Positions 34,891-43,524 of a stretch of DNA of 64,000 nucleotides are shown in pieces (the stretch's first letter is position 1; each line of letters begins with the position of its first letter). Location of the stretch: assembly GCA_044426355.1 (NCBI GenBank), contig JAWXUO010000003.1, positions 1 through 64,000 on the forward strand, written 5' to 3'. This DNA comes from CAYJLC01 sp044426355 (GTDB lineage: Bacteria > Bacillota > Clostridia > Oscillospirales > Butyricicoccaceae). The notes beneath the pieces are model-generated. The model did no database searches. It worked only from the letters and a program-made list of their open reading frames with translations, and was not told the origin of the DNA. A program made the translations under genes and the position numbers.

Positions 34891-35268
34891 TTAGTTATCA
34901 TTTTCATCTGTTTCTTTTTCTGCTGTACCTTTAATATTTCCTGCTGTTGTTAAAATCTGTGCATATATTGTAGCTACTACACCATAAAGTTCTTCTGGAA
35001 TATTTGAGCCAACATCTAGCATACATAGCATAGACGCTGCACTATCATCACGATAAACAGGTATACCACGGTTTTCTGCAATATTTATAATACGCTCTGC
35101 AATATCTCCATAACCCGAAGCTATAACTACAGGCGACGCATTTGAATCAGAATTATATTTTAAAGCGACTGCCTTATCTGATTTTTCAGGACCATTTACA
35201 CTAAGCGACCTTTTTGGTCTTACAGGTTGTTTTGTTTTTGCAGTATTTTGCTCATTATATTTTGACAT
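34891..35268 (-). CDS. FlhB C-terminal domain homologue (EscU/YscU/HrcU family switch protein)
   Basis: A 125-residue soluble protein matching the C-terminal cytoplasmic domain of FlhB, like YlqH of Bacillus subtilis. Family features are KAVALKYNSDSNASPVVIAS, GYGDIAERIINIAENRGIPV, DDSAASMLCMLDVGSNIPEE and LYGVVATIYAQIL. The membrane part and the NPTH autocleavage site of FlhB are absent. The ATG at 35268 is preferred over an upstream extension and lies inside the end of the preceding gene, so translation is probably coupled. It may substitute for or modulate the FlhB export switch. Confidence 0.85.
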   Translation of the reverse strand: MSKYNEQNTAKTKQPVRPKRSLSVNGPEKSDKAVALKYNSDSNASPVVIASGYGDIAERIINIAENRGIPVYRDDSAASMLCMLDVGSNIPEELYGVVATIYAQILTTAGNIKGTAEKETDENDN

Positions 35269-36673
35269 CGACACCAACCCTCTTATATGGTAAAGATTTA
35301 AAAACTTGCATAAGCGAACGTGGCTCACGCAGTTTTTCTACTTTTGATTCTCCAAGTTTAAAGTTTAGAGTATTTAAAGATTTGCTTATGTCCGACGGAA
35401 TATTTTCGAAAATTCTTTCGTAACCACCTGGACAATATAAATGAAAATCTATAATTCTATCGTGTGCAAAAACTTCTGCCTCAAATCTTCCTATAGTTTC
35501 TATATCTATAACAAGCAAAAAGTGTTGCCCAGATTTTGCACCTGCTACCATATCTTTTTCGTCACTTTGTGGATTTATCCAAATTTCTGCAAAAGATTTC
35601 ATTCCCTCATAAAAAACAGGTACTATAAAATGCAAAAGAGGTGTAAAATTACAAGGCGAAGAAAGTAGACTATGTAAAATATTGTCTATTTTTGCACCTT
35701 CGGAATAATTAATAGCTTCGTTTTGCGACTGTGCATCTACTAGGCGTATTAAAGTGTCCATAACTTTAGACGTTTGTGTTTCGTTTGGAGTTTGTGGAAA
35801 TTCGCCTGCACGAAGTTGTTTTACAAAACCTTCTAAAACACGAATAAATTCTCTTTGATTTTCGCTACCTAGCATTTGACGAAGTCTTGAAGCTGACTGG
35901 TTGAAAAATATTGTGTTGTCATTATATCGAGAAAGATTATATTTTAAAATAGACACAACCTTACTAAGTTGTGGCGAAAACAAAATACTCTCTTCTACTT
36001 GTTTACAAATACCTAAAGCTTGTTCTTTTAGCTCTGAAAAATGCTCTGTTGCGTCATCTGCTCTAAATTTTGCTATTAATTCATCTATTTGCGTAGCTAA
36101 ATCAACATTTGTGTGTACATTTTCTCGCATAAATGTTAAACTATTACCAGCTGCATCTAAAATATCTTTTTTACCAGCTAAATTATTTATCGCACGAAGT
36201 AACGTTGCAATTCCTTGACGAGTAGATGCTTTTAAATCATCATCTTGCAAAAGATTTCTAAGATAATCAAACAATTCGCCTTTAAATGCCGTGGCAGAAG
36301 CCTCTTGACGCACAAGCTCTGATTGAATATCAGCCGATTCCATCATAAGATTGCTAAAGATTTTTTCGATTTCCTCTGTAAACGTTTGATTATTTGCTGG
36401 AATTAATTTAAAAATTTCTTCAAGCATAAAAATATTTTTAAGGTACGAAACTGCAACTGCAGGGTCTTTTAGTAAAGTTTGAAGTAGGACTGGTCCACCA
36501 TCTTTGTCAGCAAAATTCGCATTTTGGTCTGTCGTTTCTGGGTTGTTGTGTATTCTTACGACACGAGAAGGGTCGTTTATCGAGTATGGACTTGTTGGGT
36601 CTACTTTTGTGTTAGACGTAGTTGTTTGGTTTCTATTTACCACGGGTGTGGTAACTTTTAGCATATCTGACAC
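35255..36673 (-). CDS. Hypothetical protein, possibly FliK-like
   Basis: A 472-residue protein with a disordered N-terminus (about 1-60), a long helical middle (about 70-330) and a compact C-terminus (IETIGRFEAEVFAHDRIIDF, then LNTLNFKLGESKVEKLREPR). I do not recognise a named family. In Bacillus the ylqH-type FlhB fragment is preceded by the FliK-like ylqG, so a substrate-specificity role is a reasonable guess from position. The start is GTG at 36673, eleven bases after AAAGGAGG. Confidence 0.7.
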   Translation of the reverse strand: MSDMLKVTTPVVNRNQTTTSNTKVDPTSPYSINDPSRVVRIHNNPETTDQNANFADKDGGPVLLQTLLKDPAVAVSYLKNIFMLEEIFKLIPANNQTFTEEIEKIFSNLMMESADIQSELVRQEASATAFKGELFDYLRNLLQDDDLKASTRQGIATLLRAINNLAGKKDILDAAGNSLTFMRENVHTNVDLATQIDELIAKFRADDATEHFSELKEQALGICKQVEESILFSPQLSKVVSILKYNLSRYNDNTIFFNQSASRLRQMLGSENQREFIRVLEGFVKQLRAGEFPQTPNETQTSKVMDTLIRLVDAQSQNEAINYSEGAKIDNILHSLLSSPCNFTPLLHFIVPVFYEGMKSFAEIWINPQSDEKDMVAGAKSGQHFLLVIDIETIGRFEAEVFAHDRIIDFHLYCPGGYERIFENIPSDISKSLNTLNFKLGESKVEKLREPRSLMQVFKSLPYKRVGVDVKI

Positions 36674-36773
36674 TGCTCTATAAACCTCCTTTTAAAAGAT
36701 GATAAACCTTTTTGCTCAAATTTTTATTTCAAATAATGTATATACATATACATTATAAAAATACCTATACTAT

Positions 36774-36802
36774 ATTATAATTCAATACTGCATAAAATTC
36801 AA
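36774..36802 (-). promoter_or_regulatory. Sigma-A promoter for the unknown-FlhB-like-FtsA-like operon
   Basis: On the minus strand, TTGAAT (36802-36797), a 17-base spacer, then a perfect TATAAT (36779-36774). It lies about 100 bases upstream of the GTG start. Confidence 0.65.
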
Positions 36803-36855
36803 GTTTTTTTTACATTTTAAATAAAAAAATTTTTAAATAAAAAAAATTTTTATTT

Positions 36856-36890
36856 TTGCTATTGTTTTTTATATAAAAACGTAGAATAAC
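36856..36890 (+). promoter_or_regulatory. Shared motility motif upstream of cheA
   Basis: TTGCTA (36856-36861), 18 bases, then CGTAGAATAAC (36880-36890), preceded by T-rich DNA. It matches the elements before flgM and fliD and is followed within 4 bases by a sigma-A promoter. Confidence 0.5.
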
Positions 36891-36894
36891 ACTC

Positions 36895-36923
36895 TTGTAA
36901 GTATTATTACTTTATGATATAAT
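36895..36923 (+). promoter_or_regulatory. Sigma-A promoter for the cheA operon
   Basis: TTGTAA (36895-36900), a 17-base spacer ending in TGA (extended -10), then TATAAT (36918-36923), about 68 bases upstream of the cheA start. Confidence 0.65.
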
Positions 36924-36991
36924 AGGGTGTAATAAATTATAAATTATAAAAATATATTATTAAATACATTTTAGAATAGGACGGTGCAAAC

Positions 36992-39067
36992 ATGCCAAAT
37001 ATTGATCCAGGAATGGAGATAATGCTTGAAGCTTTCATTCACGAAACAGAGTCTATGTTAGAACAATTTGATGAAATCCTTTTAGAAGCTGAAAGACAAA
37101 GAAACCTTAGCGACGAAAATATTAATAATATTTTCAGAATAACTCATACTATAAAAGGTTCGGCAGCTATGATGGATTTCGAAGGTGTTTCTACTCTTTC
37201 ACACGCAGTAGAAGACGTTTTTTATATAATTCGTGCCCAACCAGAAAAATTAGAAATGGTTTTTGATTCGCTTTTTGATTTAATTCTTGCAGCGTCTGAT
37301 GCTCTTAAACTCGAGCTTGCAAAAATTCAACAAGATGACGAATATGTAGAAAGTGACCACTCAAGCATAACAGGCAGTTTGCATAATTTGTCTAAAACAT
37401 TAAGTGGTGCTAAAACTGCAGAAGCTTCAGGACCATTAGAAGGCGAAGATACAGGCCCTGCTTTAGTTTCTGGCATGCATAGAATAGTTGTTCATTTTAC
37501 AGATGACTGTCAAATGGAAAACATGCGTGCTTTTATGCTTTTATCAAACATTCAACCTTTGTGTGATAAATTATCAACAATCCCTGCAAACCCAGAGTCT
37601 GACGGTGGGCTTTGCGATACAATAATAGAAAACGGTTTTATCATAGACTTTTTACCTGCAGGCTCTGTAGAAGAAATTATAGATGCTGTAGAAAATTCTA
37701 TGAATATCAAAACTTATGAATATGTAGAAAAAAGCGATGATGTTTCTGCTCCTACAGCTCAAGCTGAGCCAGTAGCTACAGACTCACCTAGCCAAGCAAT
37801 CGTTGATAGTTCTCCTGTTGCAACCCCACCACCTGTTGCAAAACCTGCAACACCTCCACCAGCTGCTACAACTACTTTATCAGCACCTACAAAACAAAAC
37901 TTCATAAGTGTAAATCAAAACAAACTTGACTTACTTATGGACTTAGTTGGTGAAATTGTTACAGCAGAATCTATGGTAATGCGTAATCCTGATTTAAACG
38001 GACTAAAACTAGATAACTTTACAAAATCTATTAGAGAACTTAAAAAGTTAACGGACGAGCTACAAGATGTTGTAATGTCTATTCGAATGGTTCCTCTTTC
38101 TGGTACATTTATAAAAATGGAACGTATCGTTCGTGATATGTCTAAAAAGCTTGGCAAAAAAGCTGTTTTAGCAACTGAAGGTGGCGACACACAAATAGAT
38201 AAAACAATCAGTGACTCGATAGTTGACCCATTTATGCACATGATTCGTAACTCTATGGACCATGGTATCGAAACTGCTGAAGAACGTGCTAAAACAGATA
38301 AACCTGCAGAAGGTAAAATTACACTTGCTGCAAAAAATGTTGGTGGCGAAATACATATAAAAATCATTGATGATGGTAAAGGTCTTGACCCTAACAAATT
38401 AATGGAAAAAGCAAAAAATAATGGTCTTTTAACTAAACCTGAAAACGAATATACAGAAAAAGAAATCTACGGCTTCATTTTACTTCCTGGTTTCTCTACA
38501 AACACAGTAGTAACAGAATATTCTGGACGTGGTGTTGGTATGGACGTTGTTCGTAAAAACATAGAGCAAGTTGGTGGTACACTATCTATAGATAGTAAAT
38601 TTGGCGAAGGTACAACTTTCATCATCAAAATACCTCTAACTCTTGCTATCGCAGAAGGAATGAATTTAAGCGTTGGTAACACTGTATTTACAGTGCCTAT
38701 CACAGCTATAACTCAATCTTTTAGAGTATCCGATGAAACTCAACTTATCTACAACTCAAACGGTTCTGCTATGGTAATGATTCGTGATGAATGTTATTCT
38801 ATAATAAAACTTCATGATACTTTTGACATAGAAACCGATATAAAAGAAATTCGAGAGGGTATTTTATTACAAATAGAGCATGCCTCTGTTAAAGCTTGTA
38901 TTTTTGCCGATGCACTTATTGGTGAATATCAAGTTGTTGTAAAACCTTTCCCACCTTTCTTTAGTCAATATGCTCTAAAAGATGCTGGTATTTCTGGCTG
39001 TAGTATTCTAGGTGATGGTACAATCAGCTTAATACTTGACACAAACGCTTTATTAAATAATATATAG
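36992..39067 (+). CDS. cheA: Chemotaxis histidine kinase CheA
   Basis: CheA is the central kinase of chemotaxis, with 691 residues. The P1 Hpt domain has the phospho-accepting His52 in ITHTIKGSAAMMDF. The P2 response-regulator-binding domain lies at about 165-250, followed by a Pro/Ala-rich linker at 250-300. P3 dimerisation starts at about 305 (NQNKLDLLMDLVGEIVTAES). The P4 ATPase has HMIRNSMDHGIE (N box) and YSGRGVGMDVV (G box). The C-terminal P5 CheW-like domain ends the protein. It starts the cheA-cheW-cheR-cheB operon. Confidence 0.97.
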   Translation: MPNIDPGMEIMLEAFIHETESMLEQFDEILLEAERQRNLSDENINNIFRITHTIKGSAAMMDFEGVSTLSHAVEDVFYIIRAQPEKLEMVFDSLFDLILAASDALKLELAKIQQDDEYVESDHSSITGSLHNLSKTLSGAKTAEASGPLEGEDTGPALVSGMHRIVVHFTDDCQMENMRAFMLLSNIQPLCDKLSTIPANPESDGGLCDTIIENGFIIDFLPAGSVEEIIDAVENSMNIKTYEYVEKSDDVSAPTAQAEPVATDSPSQAIVDSSPVATPPPVAKPATPPPAATTTLSAPTKQNFISVNQNKLDLLMDLVGEIVTAESMVMRNPDLNGLKLDNFTKSIRELKKLTDELQDVVMSIRMVPLSGTFIKMERIVRDMSKKLGKKAVLATEGGDTQIDKTISDSIVDPFMHMIRNSMDHGIETAEERAKTDKPAEGKITLAAKNVGGEIHIKIIDDGKGLDPNKLMEKAKNNGLLTKPENEYTEKEIYGFILLPGFSTNTVVTEYSGRGVGMDVVRKNIEQVGGTLSIDSKFGEGTTFIIKIPLTLAIAEGMNLSVGNTVFTVPITAITQSFRVSDETQLIYNSNGSAMVMIRDECYSIIKLHDTFDIETDIKEIREGILLQIEHASVKACIFADALIGEYQVVVKPFPPFFSQYALKDAGISGCSILGDGTISLILDTNALLNNI

Positions 39068-39079
39068 GAGGAATTTTCG

Positions 39080-39553
39080 GTGAATTTAGACCAATTAAAT
39101 GATGAAATCAAAAGTGATTTAGAAACAAGGTACCTATTATTTAATATAGACGATATGGTTTATGGAGTTTCTTTAGTGCTTGCTTTAGAAATACTTACTG
39201 TACAAATAGCTACAAAAATTCCAAACACAAACGAAGCTTTAAAAGGTATTATAAATCTTCGTGGTAAGGTTGTTCCTGTAGTAGATGTTAGAATAAAATT
39301 TGGATTAGAAGAACTTGAATATACCGATAAAACTTGTATAATAGTTTTAGAGCTAGACGGAATGCAAATCGGACTAATCGTTGACAGCGTACGTGAAGTT
39401 GCAACTATCAACGAAAGCGATATGTCAAACCCTCCTAACGGCTCAGGTTTTTCAAACAAATTTTTATCTTCTGTTACAGAAGTAGACGGAAAAATCGTAT
39501 TAAATATAGACTTTAAACGCTTTTTCCAAGATGAAATTGGCTCATTAATATAA
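39080..39553 (+). CDS. cheW: Chemotaxis coupling protein CheW
   Basis: CheW links receptors to CheA. It has 157 residues with the two-lobe beta fold visible in YLLFNIDDMVYGVSLVLALE, GIINLRGKVVPVVDVRIKFG and IVLELDGMQIGLIVDSVREV. The start is GTG at 39080 with AGGAGG upstream. It lies 12 bases after cheA. Confidence 0.95.
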   Translation: MNLDQLNDEIKSDLETRYLLFNIDDMVYGVSLVLALEILTVQIATKIPNTNEALKGIINLRGKVVPVVDVRIKFGLEELEYTDKTCIIVLELDGMQIGLIVDSVREVATINESDMSNPPNGSGFSNKFLSSVTEVDGKIVLNIDFKRFFQDEIGSLI

Positions 39554-39568
39554 TAGGAGATTTAAAAC

Positions 39569-40393
39569 ATGCAAAATATTATATCTATAACCGATCAAGA
39601 ATTTGACACTATGGTCAAATTTGTTTACGGAAAATATGGTATAGATTTAAAGAAAAAGCGTCAACTAGTTGAAAGTAGGCTTGCCTATATTCTAAAATCA
39701 AAATCTATAGACCGTTTTGAAGACTATCTAAAATTAATTAACACAGACGAAAATGAACTGCAATTATTCTTAAATAGAATAACTACAAATCACTCATATT
39801 TCGCACGTGAAATGGAGCATTTCGACTATCTTCTAAATACAGTTTTGCCAGAACTTGAAAAAACAGGTGCAAGAGAATATAGAATATGGAGTGCTGGTTG
39901 TTCTGGTGGTCAAGAAGCTTATAATATTGCTATGGCTATCGACCATTATTTTGGTAGCAGAAAAGGAACTATCGACACTAAAATTTTAGCAACAGATATT
40001 TCAAGTGCTGTTTTATCTAAAGCAAAAGACGGAATATATACCCACGATGTTATTGATGGTTTGCCACAAGATTGGATAGCTAAATATTTTATTAAACAAC
40101 CAGATGGCAGATTCCGTGTTATTGATAAAATTCGTCAAGAAGTAATTTTTAGAAAAGGTAACCTTATGGAGCCTTTCCAAATAAAAAAACCTTTTGACAT
40201 CATTTTTTGCAGAAACGTAATGATTTATTTCGACAACGAAACCACTCAAGGTTTAGTAGAAAAATTTTATAATGCAACAGCTCCAAACGGACATCTTTTT
40301 GTAGGTCATTCTGAAAGCGTAGATAAAAATAGAACTCGTTACGAATTTGTTATGCCTGCAATTTATAAGAAAATAATGACTAAAGGTAGGTAA
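39569..40393 (+). CDS. cheR: Chemotaxis protein methyltransferase CheR
   Basis: CheR methylates receptor glutamates using S-adenosylmethionine, and has 274 residues. The N-terminal helical domain contains RITTNHSYFAREMEHFDYLL. The SAM site is RIWSAGCSGGQEAYNIAMAI, and further family motifs are ILATDISSAVLSKAKDGIYT and DIIFCRNVMIYFDNETTQ. It works opposite the CheB encoded next. Confidence 0.96.
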   Translation: MQNIISITDQEFDTMVKFVYGKYGIDLKKKRQLVESRLAYILKSKSIDRFEDYLKLINTDENELQLFLNRITTNHSYFAREMEHFDYLLNTVLPELEKTGAREYRIWSAGCSGGQEAYNIAMAIDHYFGSRKGTIDTKILATDISSAVLSKAKDGIYTHDVIDGLPQDWIAKYFIKQPDGRFRVIDKIRQEVIFRKGNLMEPFQIKKPFDIIFCRNVMIYFDNETTQGLVEKFYNATAPNGHLFVGHSESVDKNRTRYEFVMPAIYKKIMTKGR

Positions 40394-40397
40394 AATT

Positions 40398-41441
40398 GTG
40401 CCAATTCGTGTAATTATTATAGACGACTCTGTAATTTTTAGAACAAAAATTCAAAACATTCTAAATCAAGAACCCGATTTAGAAGTAGTTGGTACTGCTG
40501 GAAATCCAATAGATGCAATACCTCTAATAGAACAATTAAAACCAGATATTCTTTCTATGGATATAGAAATGCCTCGAATGTCTGGACTTGAATTTTTAAA
40601 ATTGCTCCACTCTCAAAAACCTTATCCAACAGTTTTAGTAAGTTCTTTGCCTTTAAAACAACCAGATGCTACAAAGTATGGTGCAGTAGATTTTGTTGCA
40701 AAGCCAGACCTTACAAAAAAAGATACAATGGAAAATTTTACTGATAATTTAAAAAAAGCTATCAGAAAAGGTGTTAATACGCCTATACCTAAAATTCAAG
40801 TACCAACTAATGTTTCTTCTGAAAAACCTGATACATCTCTAAAACTAAATTATAGTTATAATCGTGAAATCGTGATAGCTATAGGTGCATCAACTGGTGG
40901 TACAGAAGCTATTATAGAAGTTGTAAAAAACTTGCCTAAAAATACTCCTGGCATTGTTATTGTTCAGCATTTACCTGCAAATTTCACTGCTATGTATACA
41001 TCAAGGCTAAAAGCTGCTTGTCAAATGGACGTTAAAACTGCTGAAAATTTAGACCGTATAAAGCAAGGTCAAATAATTTTAGCAAACGGCGACCATCATC
41101 TAATCGTAAGACGAGATAAAGACGGGCTATACATAAATAGCAAAAAAGGCGAGCGTTTTAGTGGCCACTGTCCATCTGTAGACATAATGTTTGACTCAGT
41201 AGCCGAAGTTTGTCCAAAACACGCTATTGGCGTAATTTTAACAGGTATGGGTGCAGACGGTGCTGTTTATATGAAAAAAATGCGTGATAAAGGAGCATAT
41301 ACTATAGGACAAGACGCAAAGACTTCTGTTGTTTACGGAATGCCTATGGAAGCTTTTAAACGTGGTGCTGTTATGAAACAACTTCCTCTTACAAAAATAC
41401 CAGAAGAAATTATTCGTCATTTAAGCACTAAATATAAATAA
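40398..41441 (+). CDS. cheB: Chemotaxis response regulator protein-glutamate methylesterase CheB
   Basis: CheB demethylates and deamidates receptors and has 347 residues. The receiver domain carries the phosphorylated Asp55 in ILSMDIEMPRMSG. The esterase domain has catalytic Ser165 in AIGASTGGTEA, the His in IVIVQHLPANFT, and the Asp in LTGMGADGA. The start is GTG at 40398, with AAAGGTAGG upstream inside the end of cheR. A hairpin terminator follows. Confidence 0.96.
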   Translation: MPIRVIIIDDSVIFRTKIQNILNQEPDLEVVGTAGNPIDAIPLIEQLKPDILSMDIEMPRMSGLEFLKLLHSQKPYPTVLVSSLPLKQPDATKYGAVDFVAKPDLTKKDTMENFTDNLKKAIRKGVNTPIPKIQVPTNVSSEKPDTSLKLNYSYNREIVIAIGASTGGTEAIIEVVKNLPKNTPGIVIVQHLPANFTAMYTSRLKAACQMDVKTAENLDRIKQGQIILANGDHHLIVRRDKDGLYINSKKGERFSGHCPSVDIMFDSVAEVCPKHAIGVILTGMGADGAVYMKKMRDKGAYTIGQDAKTSVVYGMPMEAFKRGAVMKQLPLTKIPEEIIRHLSTKYK

Positions 41442-41446
41442 AGAAA

Positions 41447-41473
41447 AAGAGGGGGATTTTATGTCCTCCTCTT
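41447..41473 (+). terminator. Terminator-like hairpin after cheB
   Basis: AAGAGGGGGA (41447-41456) pairs with TCCTCCTCTT (41464-41473), with one G-T pair, around a 7-base loop, followed by ATTGATTTT. It probably ends the cheA operon; the T-run is interrupted. Confidence 0.6.
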
Positions 41474-41474
41474 A

Positions 41475-41503
41475 TTGATTTTATAAATAAACTGTGATAG
41501 AAT
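41475..41503 (+). promoter_or_regulatory. Sigma-A promoter for fliW-csrA
   Basis: TTGATT (41475-41480), a 17-base spacer ending in TGTGA (extended -10), then TAGAAT (41498-41503). The fliW start follows 37 bases downstream. Confidence 0.6.
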
Positions 41504-41540
41504 ACTATTATAGTTAAACTAAAGAAAAGAGGAATATACA

Positions 41541-41954
41541 ATGAAATGTAATACACGTGACTTTGGCGAAGTTGAATACAACGAATCAGATGTTATAAAA
41601 TTTGTGCAAGCACCTTTCGGTTTTGAGGAATTTACAGATTATATAATGATATTAAATGAAGAACAACCAAATTTTATTAGTTGGCTACAGTCTACAACTA
41701 ATCCTAATTTATGCTTTATTTTAGTAAATACATTTGATATATACAGCCCTGAAATACCAGAAGAGGTTACTCAAGCTATCGGAGATGGTACAACATCTAT
41801 TTTCGGCATATGCGTTATCACTCAAGACATCAAAAAATCTACCATTAATCTAAAAAGCCCAATCTTTATAAACGAAGATACTCAAACAGCAACACAGTTT
41901 ATACTTTCTAAAAATTATGCAATTAAGCATTTATTATTTGATGAAGGAGAGTAA
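41541..41954 (+). CDS. fliW: Flagellar assembly factor FliW
   Basis: FliW binds flagellin and sequesters CsrA, tying flagellin translation to filament assembly. The protein has 137 residues. Family features are the N-terminal TRDFGEVEYNESDVIKFVQA leading to PFGFEEFTDYIM, the LQSTTNPNLCFILVNTFDIY segment, and IFGICVITQDIKKSTINLKS with PIFIN following. It is 6 bases upstream of csrA. In Bacillus this pair follows flgL; here it follows the che operon. Confidence 0.95.
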   Translation: MKCNTRDFGEVEYNESDVIKFVQAPFGFEEFTDYIMILNEEQPNFISWLQSTTNPNLCFILVNTFDIYSPEIPEEVTQAIGDGTTSIFGICVITQDIKKSTINLKSPIFINEDTQTATQFILSKNYAIKHLLFDEGE

Positions 41955-41960
41955 AAAAAT

Positions 41961-42224
41961 ATGTTAATGTTATCAAGAAAAAGAGAAGAAGTTATCGTTA
42001 TCGAAGTAGGCGAAGATAAAATTTTTATTTCTCCTCAAAAAATTTCTTCAAATCCAACTCAAGTACACTTAGGCATACGAGCTCCTAGCCATATTAAAAT
42101 TTGGCGTGGCGAAATTTATGATTCTGTTGTAGAAAATAGAACAGCTATAGCAAATGGTGTTCCTGTTGCTGATTTACCTAAAAAATTCAACAAAGAGAAA
42201 AAAATGAGCGATTTTCGCTGGTAA
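41961..42224 (+). CDS. csrA: Carbon storage/translation regulator CsrA
   Basis: CsrA is a dimeric RNA-binding protein that represses flagellin translation in Gram-positive bacteria and is antagonised by FliW. It has 87 residues. The N-terminus MLMLSRKREEVIVI and the central VHLGIRAPSHIKIWRGEIYD are typical, with the RNA-binding Arg in HIKIWR. The C-terminal tail is somewhat long. The first of two in-frame ATGs is chosen because it gives the canonical ML-x-LSRK start. Confidence 0.94.
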   Translation: MLMLSRKREEVIVIEVGEDKIFISPQKISSNPTQVHLGIRAPSHIKIWRGEIYDSVVENRTAIANGVPVADLPKKFNKEKKMSDFRW

Positions 42225-42301
42225 TTTTCTTGCGTCTATGTATTTCACTAGAACAAAAGCATAAAATTTGCTAAAAAACAAATTTAATAATTAAGCTAAA
42301 C

Positions 42302-42350
42302 CTGCCGAAAACTCAAATTTAATGTTTGATTTTTTCGGCAGATATTTTTT
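42302..42350 (+). terminator. Rho-independent terminator after csrA
   Basis: CTGCCGAAAA (42302-42311) pairs with TTTTCGGCAG (42332-42341), and CAAA/TTTG extends the stem inside. ATATTTTTTTT follows. Confidence 0.8.
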
Positions 42351-42360
42351 TGTATTTGGT

Positions 42361-42446
42361 TTAATTTTTTCAAAATTCAAGTAGGATTTTCACCATTTAG
42401 ACAGTAATTTAAAGCTTTTATCTTTAAAATCTCGACATTCTTCCAT
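42361..42446 (+). repeat. Diverged half copy of the inverted-repeat element
   Basis: This segment aligns along its length with 32429-32517 (the right arm and adjacent core). Shared stretches include CAAAATTCAA, ATTTAA, and AAAATCTCGAC near the end. The small palindrome inside the arm is retained, but with different bases: TTTAAAG and CTTTAAA instead of TTTAAGACT and AGTCTTAAA. No opposite arm is recognisable at the left. Confidence 0.6.
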
Positions 42447-42514
42447 GTTTTTTGACTTTTAAAAAAGTTATGCAAATTGCAATACCAAATTGAACACTTT
42501 TTAAAATAAAGCAA

Positions 42515-42540
42515 AAACCATCAACTAGTGTCAATGGTTT
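42515..42540 (-). terminator. Terminator of the coaD operon
   Basis: AAACCAT (42515-42521) pairs with ATGGTTT (42534-42540). On the minus strand it is followed by TTGCTTTATTTT. It lies about 50 bases past the last gene of the rsmD-coaD unit. Confidence 0.65.
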
Positions 42541-42591
42541 ATATAAAAATTTTGTTTATAATCATTCAAAATCCAAGGAATTTATAGATTA

Positions 42592-43038
42592 TTAAACATT
42601 AAATTTTCTACGTGTAGTTTTAACTTCTTCTAGCAAAACTGCAAGATTTTCTTCTGCACGAAGTAAAGAATCGTTACAATAATTTGTAGCAAGCTTTTTA
42701 ATTTCTGCCGATTTCGTTTTTGCATTTAGCACAATATCTCGAGCTTCTGCTTCTGCTTGTTTAACAATTTCTTGTTCACGCAAAATAAGGCTAGCTTTTT
42801 TATTAGCTTCAACTATTATACTTTCTGCTCTTTTTTGAGCTTCTAGCATAAATTGTTCTCCATTGTCAACAATTCGCTTCGCTTCGTCTAGTTCCTCTGG
42901 CAAACAACGTATTGTTTCGTTTATAAGGAACAAAAGCTGGTCTTTATCTATTATACATTTATCTACAGATAACGGTATAATTTTTGCTTCTTCTACCATT
43001 TCCTGCATTGAATTTACTAAATCTTGTAATGCGTTCAT
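42592..43038 (-). CDS. DivIVA-/ATP synthase b-like coiled-coil protein
   Basis: A 148-residue, largely coiled-coil protein with alanine-rich heptads (EAQKRAESIIVEANKKASLI, then AEAEARDIVLNAKTKSAEIK). It belongs to the poorly characterised small proteins often encoded after coaD in Clostridia and annotated as ATPase or DivIVA-like. There is no membrane helix. It starts 2 bases after the coaD stop. The function is unknown. Confidence 0.75.
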   Translation of the reverse strand: MNALQDLVNSMQEMVEEAKIIPLSVDKCIIDKDQLLFLINETIRCLPEELDEAKRIVDNGEQFMLEAQKRAESIIVEANKKASLILREQEIVKQAEAEARDIVLNAKTKSAEIKKLATNYCNDSLLRAEENLAVLLEEVKTTRRKFNV

Positions 43039-43040
43039 TG

Positions 43041-43523
43041 TTAACTATTCTCCTTTAAATTTTGAATATAATCAAAAGTTTCTTTTGATACAAGCGACGA
43101 AATATCGCCATTATGCCCCATTAATTGTCGAACTACTGTAGAGCTTAAAAAACGGTGTTCGTTTCTACAAAGCAAAAACAAAGTATCGAGAGTTGGACAT
43201 AAATTATTGTTAAGGCTTGCCATTTGATGTTCCATTTCTAAATCGTAAGACGAACGTAAACCTTTTATTATTGTGTCTATATTATGTTTTTTTGCGTAGT
43301 CTATTAAAAGCCCATCATGAAAATCTACTTCTACATTATCTATATGCAAAACAGAAGCACGAATCATGTCTAGTTTTTGCTCTATTGTAAAAGTTGGCTT
43401 TTTTTCTAAATTTATCATCACACAAAGAATTACTTTGTCGAATATTTTAGTTGCACGCTCTAGTATGTCTATATGCCCTAATGTTATTGGGTCGAAACTT
43501 CCAGGGTAAATTGCAATTTTCAT
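43041..43523 (-). CDS. coaD: Phosphopantetheine adenylyltransferase
   Basis: CoaD transfers AMP from ATP to 4'-phosphopantetheine in coenzyme A synthesis. It has 160 residues. The nucleotidyltransferase motif is AIYPGSFDPITLGHIDILER with the T/H-x-G-H variant TLGH, and the second motif is RNEHRFLSSTVVRQL, in the ISSTxIR position. It is preceded by rsmD with 1 base between them, a common Firmicutes pair. Confidence 0.97.
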   Translation of the reverse strand: MKIAIYPGSFDPITLGHIDILERATKIFDKVILCVMINLEKKPTFTIEQKLDMIRASVLHIDNVEVDFHDGLLIDYAKKHNIDTIIKGLRSSYDLEMEHQMASLNNNLCPTLDTLFLLCRNEHRFLSSTVVRQLMGHNGDISSLVSKETFDYIQNLKENS

Positions 43524-43524
43524 T

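Larger units (their letters stand above)
36674..36991. other. Divergent control region between the 35255-36673 gene and cheA
   Basis: 318 bases with no gene. It holds two divergent sigma-A promoters, the shared motility motif before cheA, and an imperfect palindrome AATGTATA-TACA-TATACATT at 36735-36754. The palindrome lies downstream of the minus-strand -10 box, where an operator could sit. Confidence 0.75.
42225..42591. other. Non-coding region after csrA
   Basis: 367 bases between csrA and the convergent 42592-43038 gene. It holds the csrA terminator at 42302-42341, a diverged half copy of the inverted-repeat element at about 42361-42446, and the terminator of the minus-strand gene at 42515-42540. 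No convincing open frame was seen. Confidence 0.8.
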
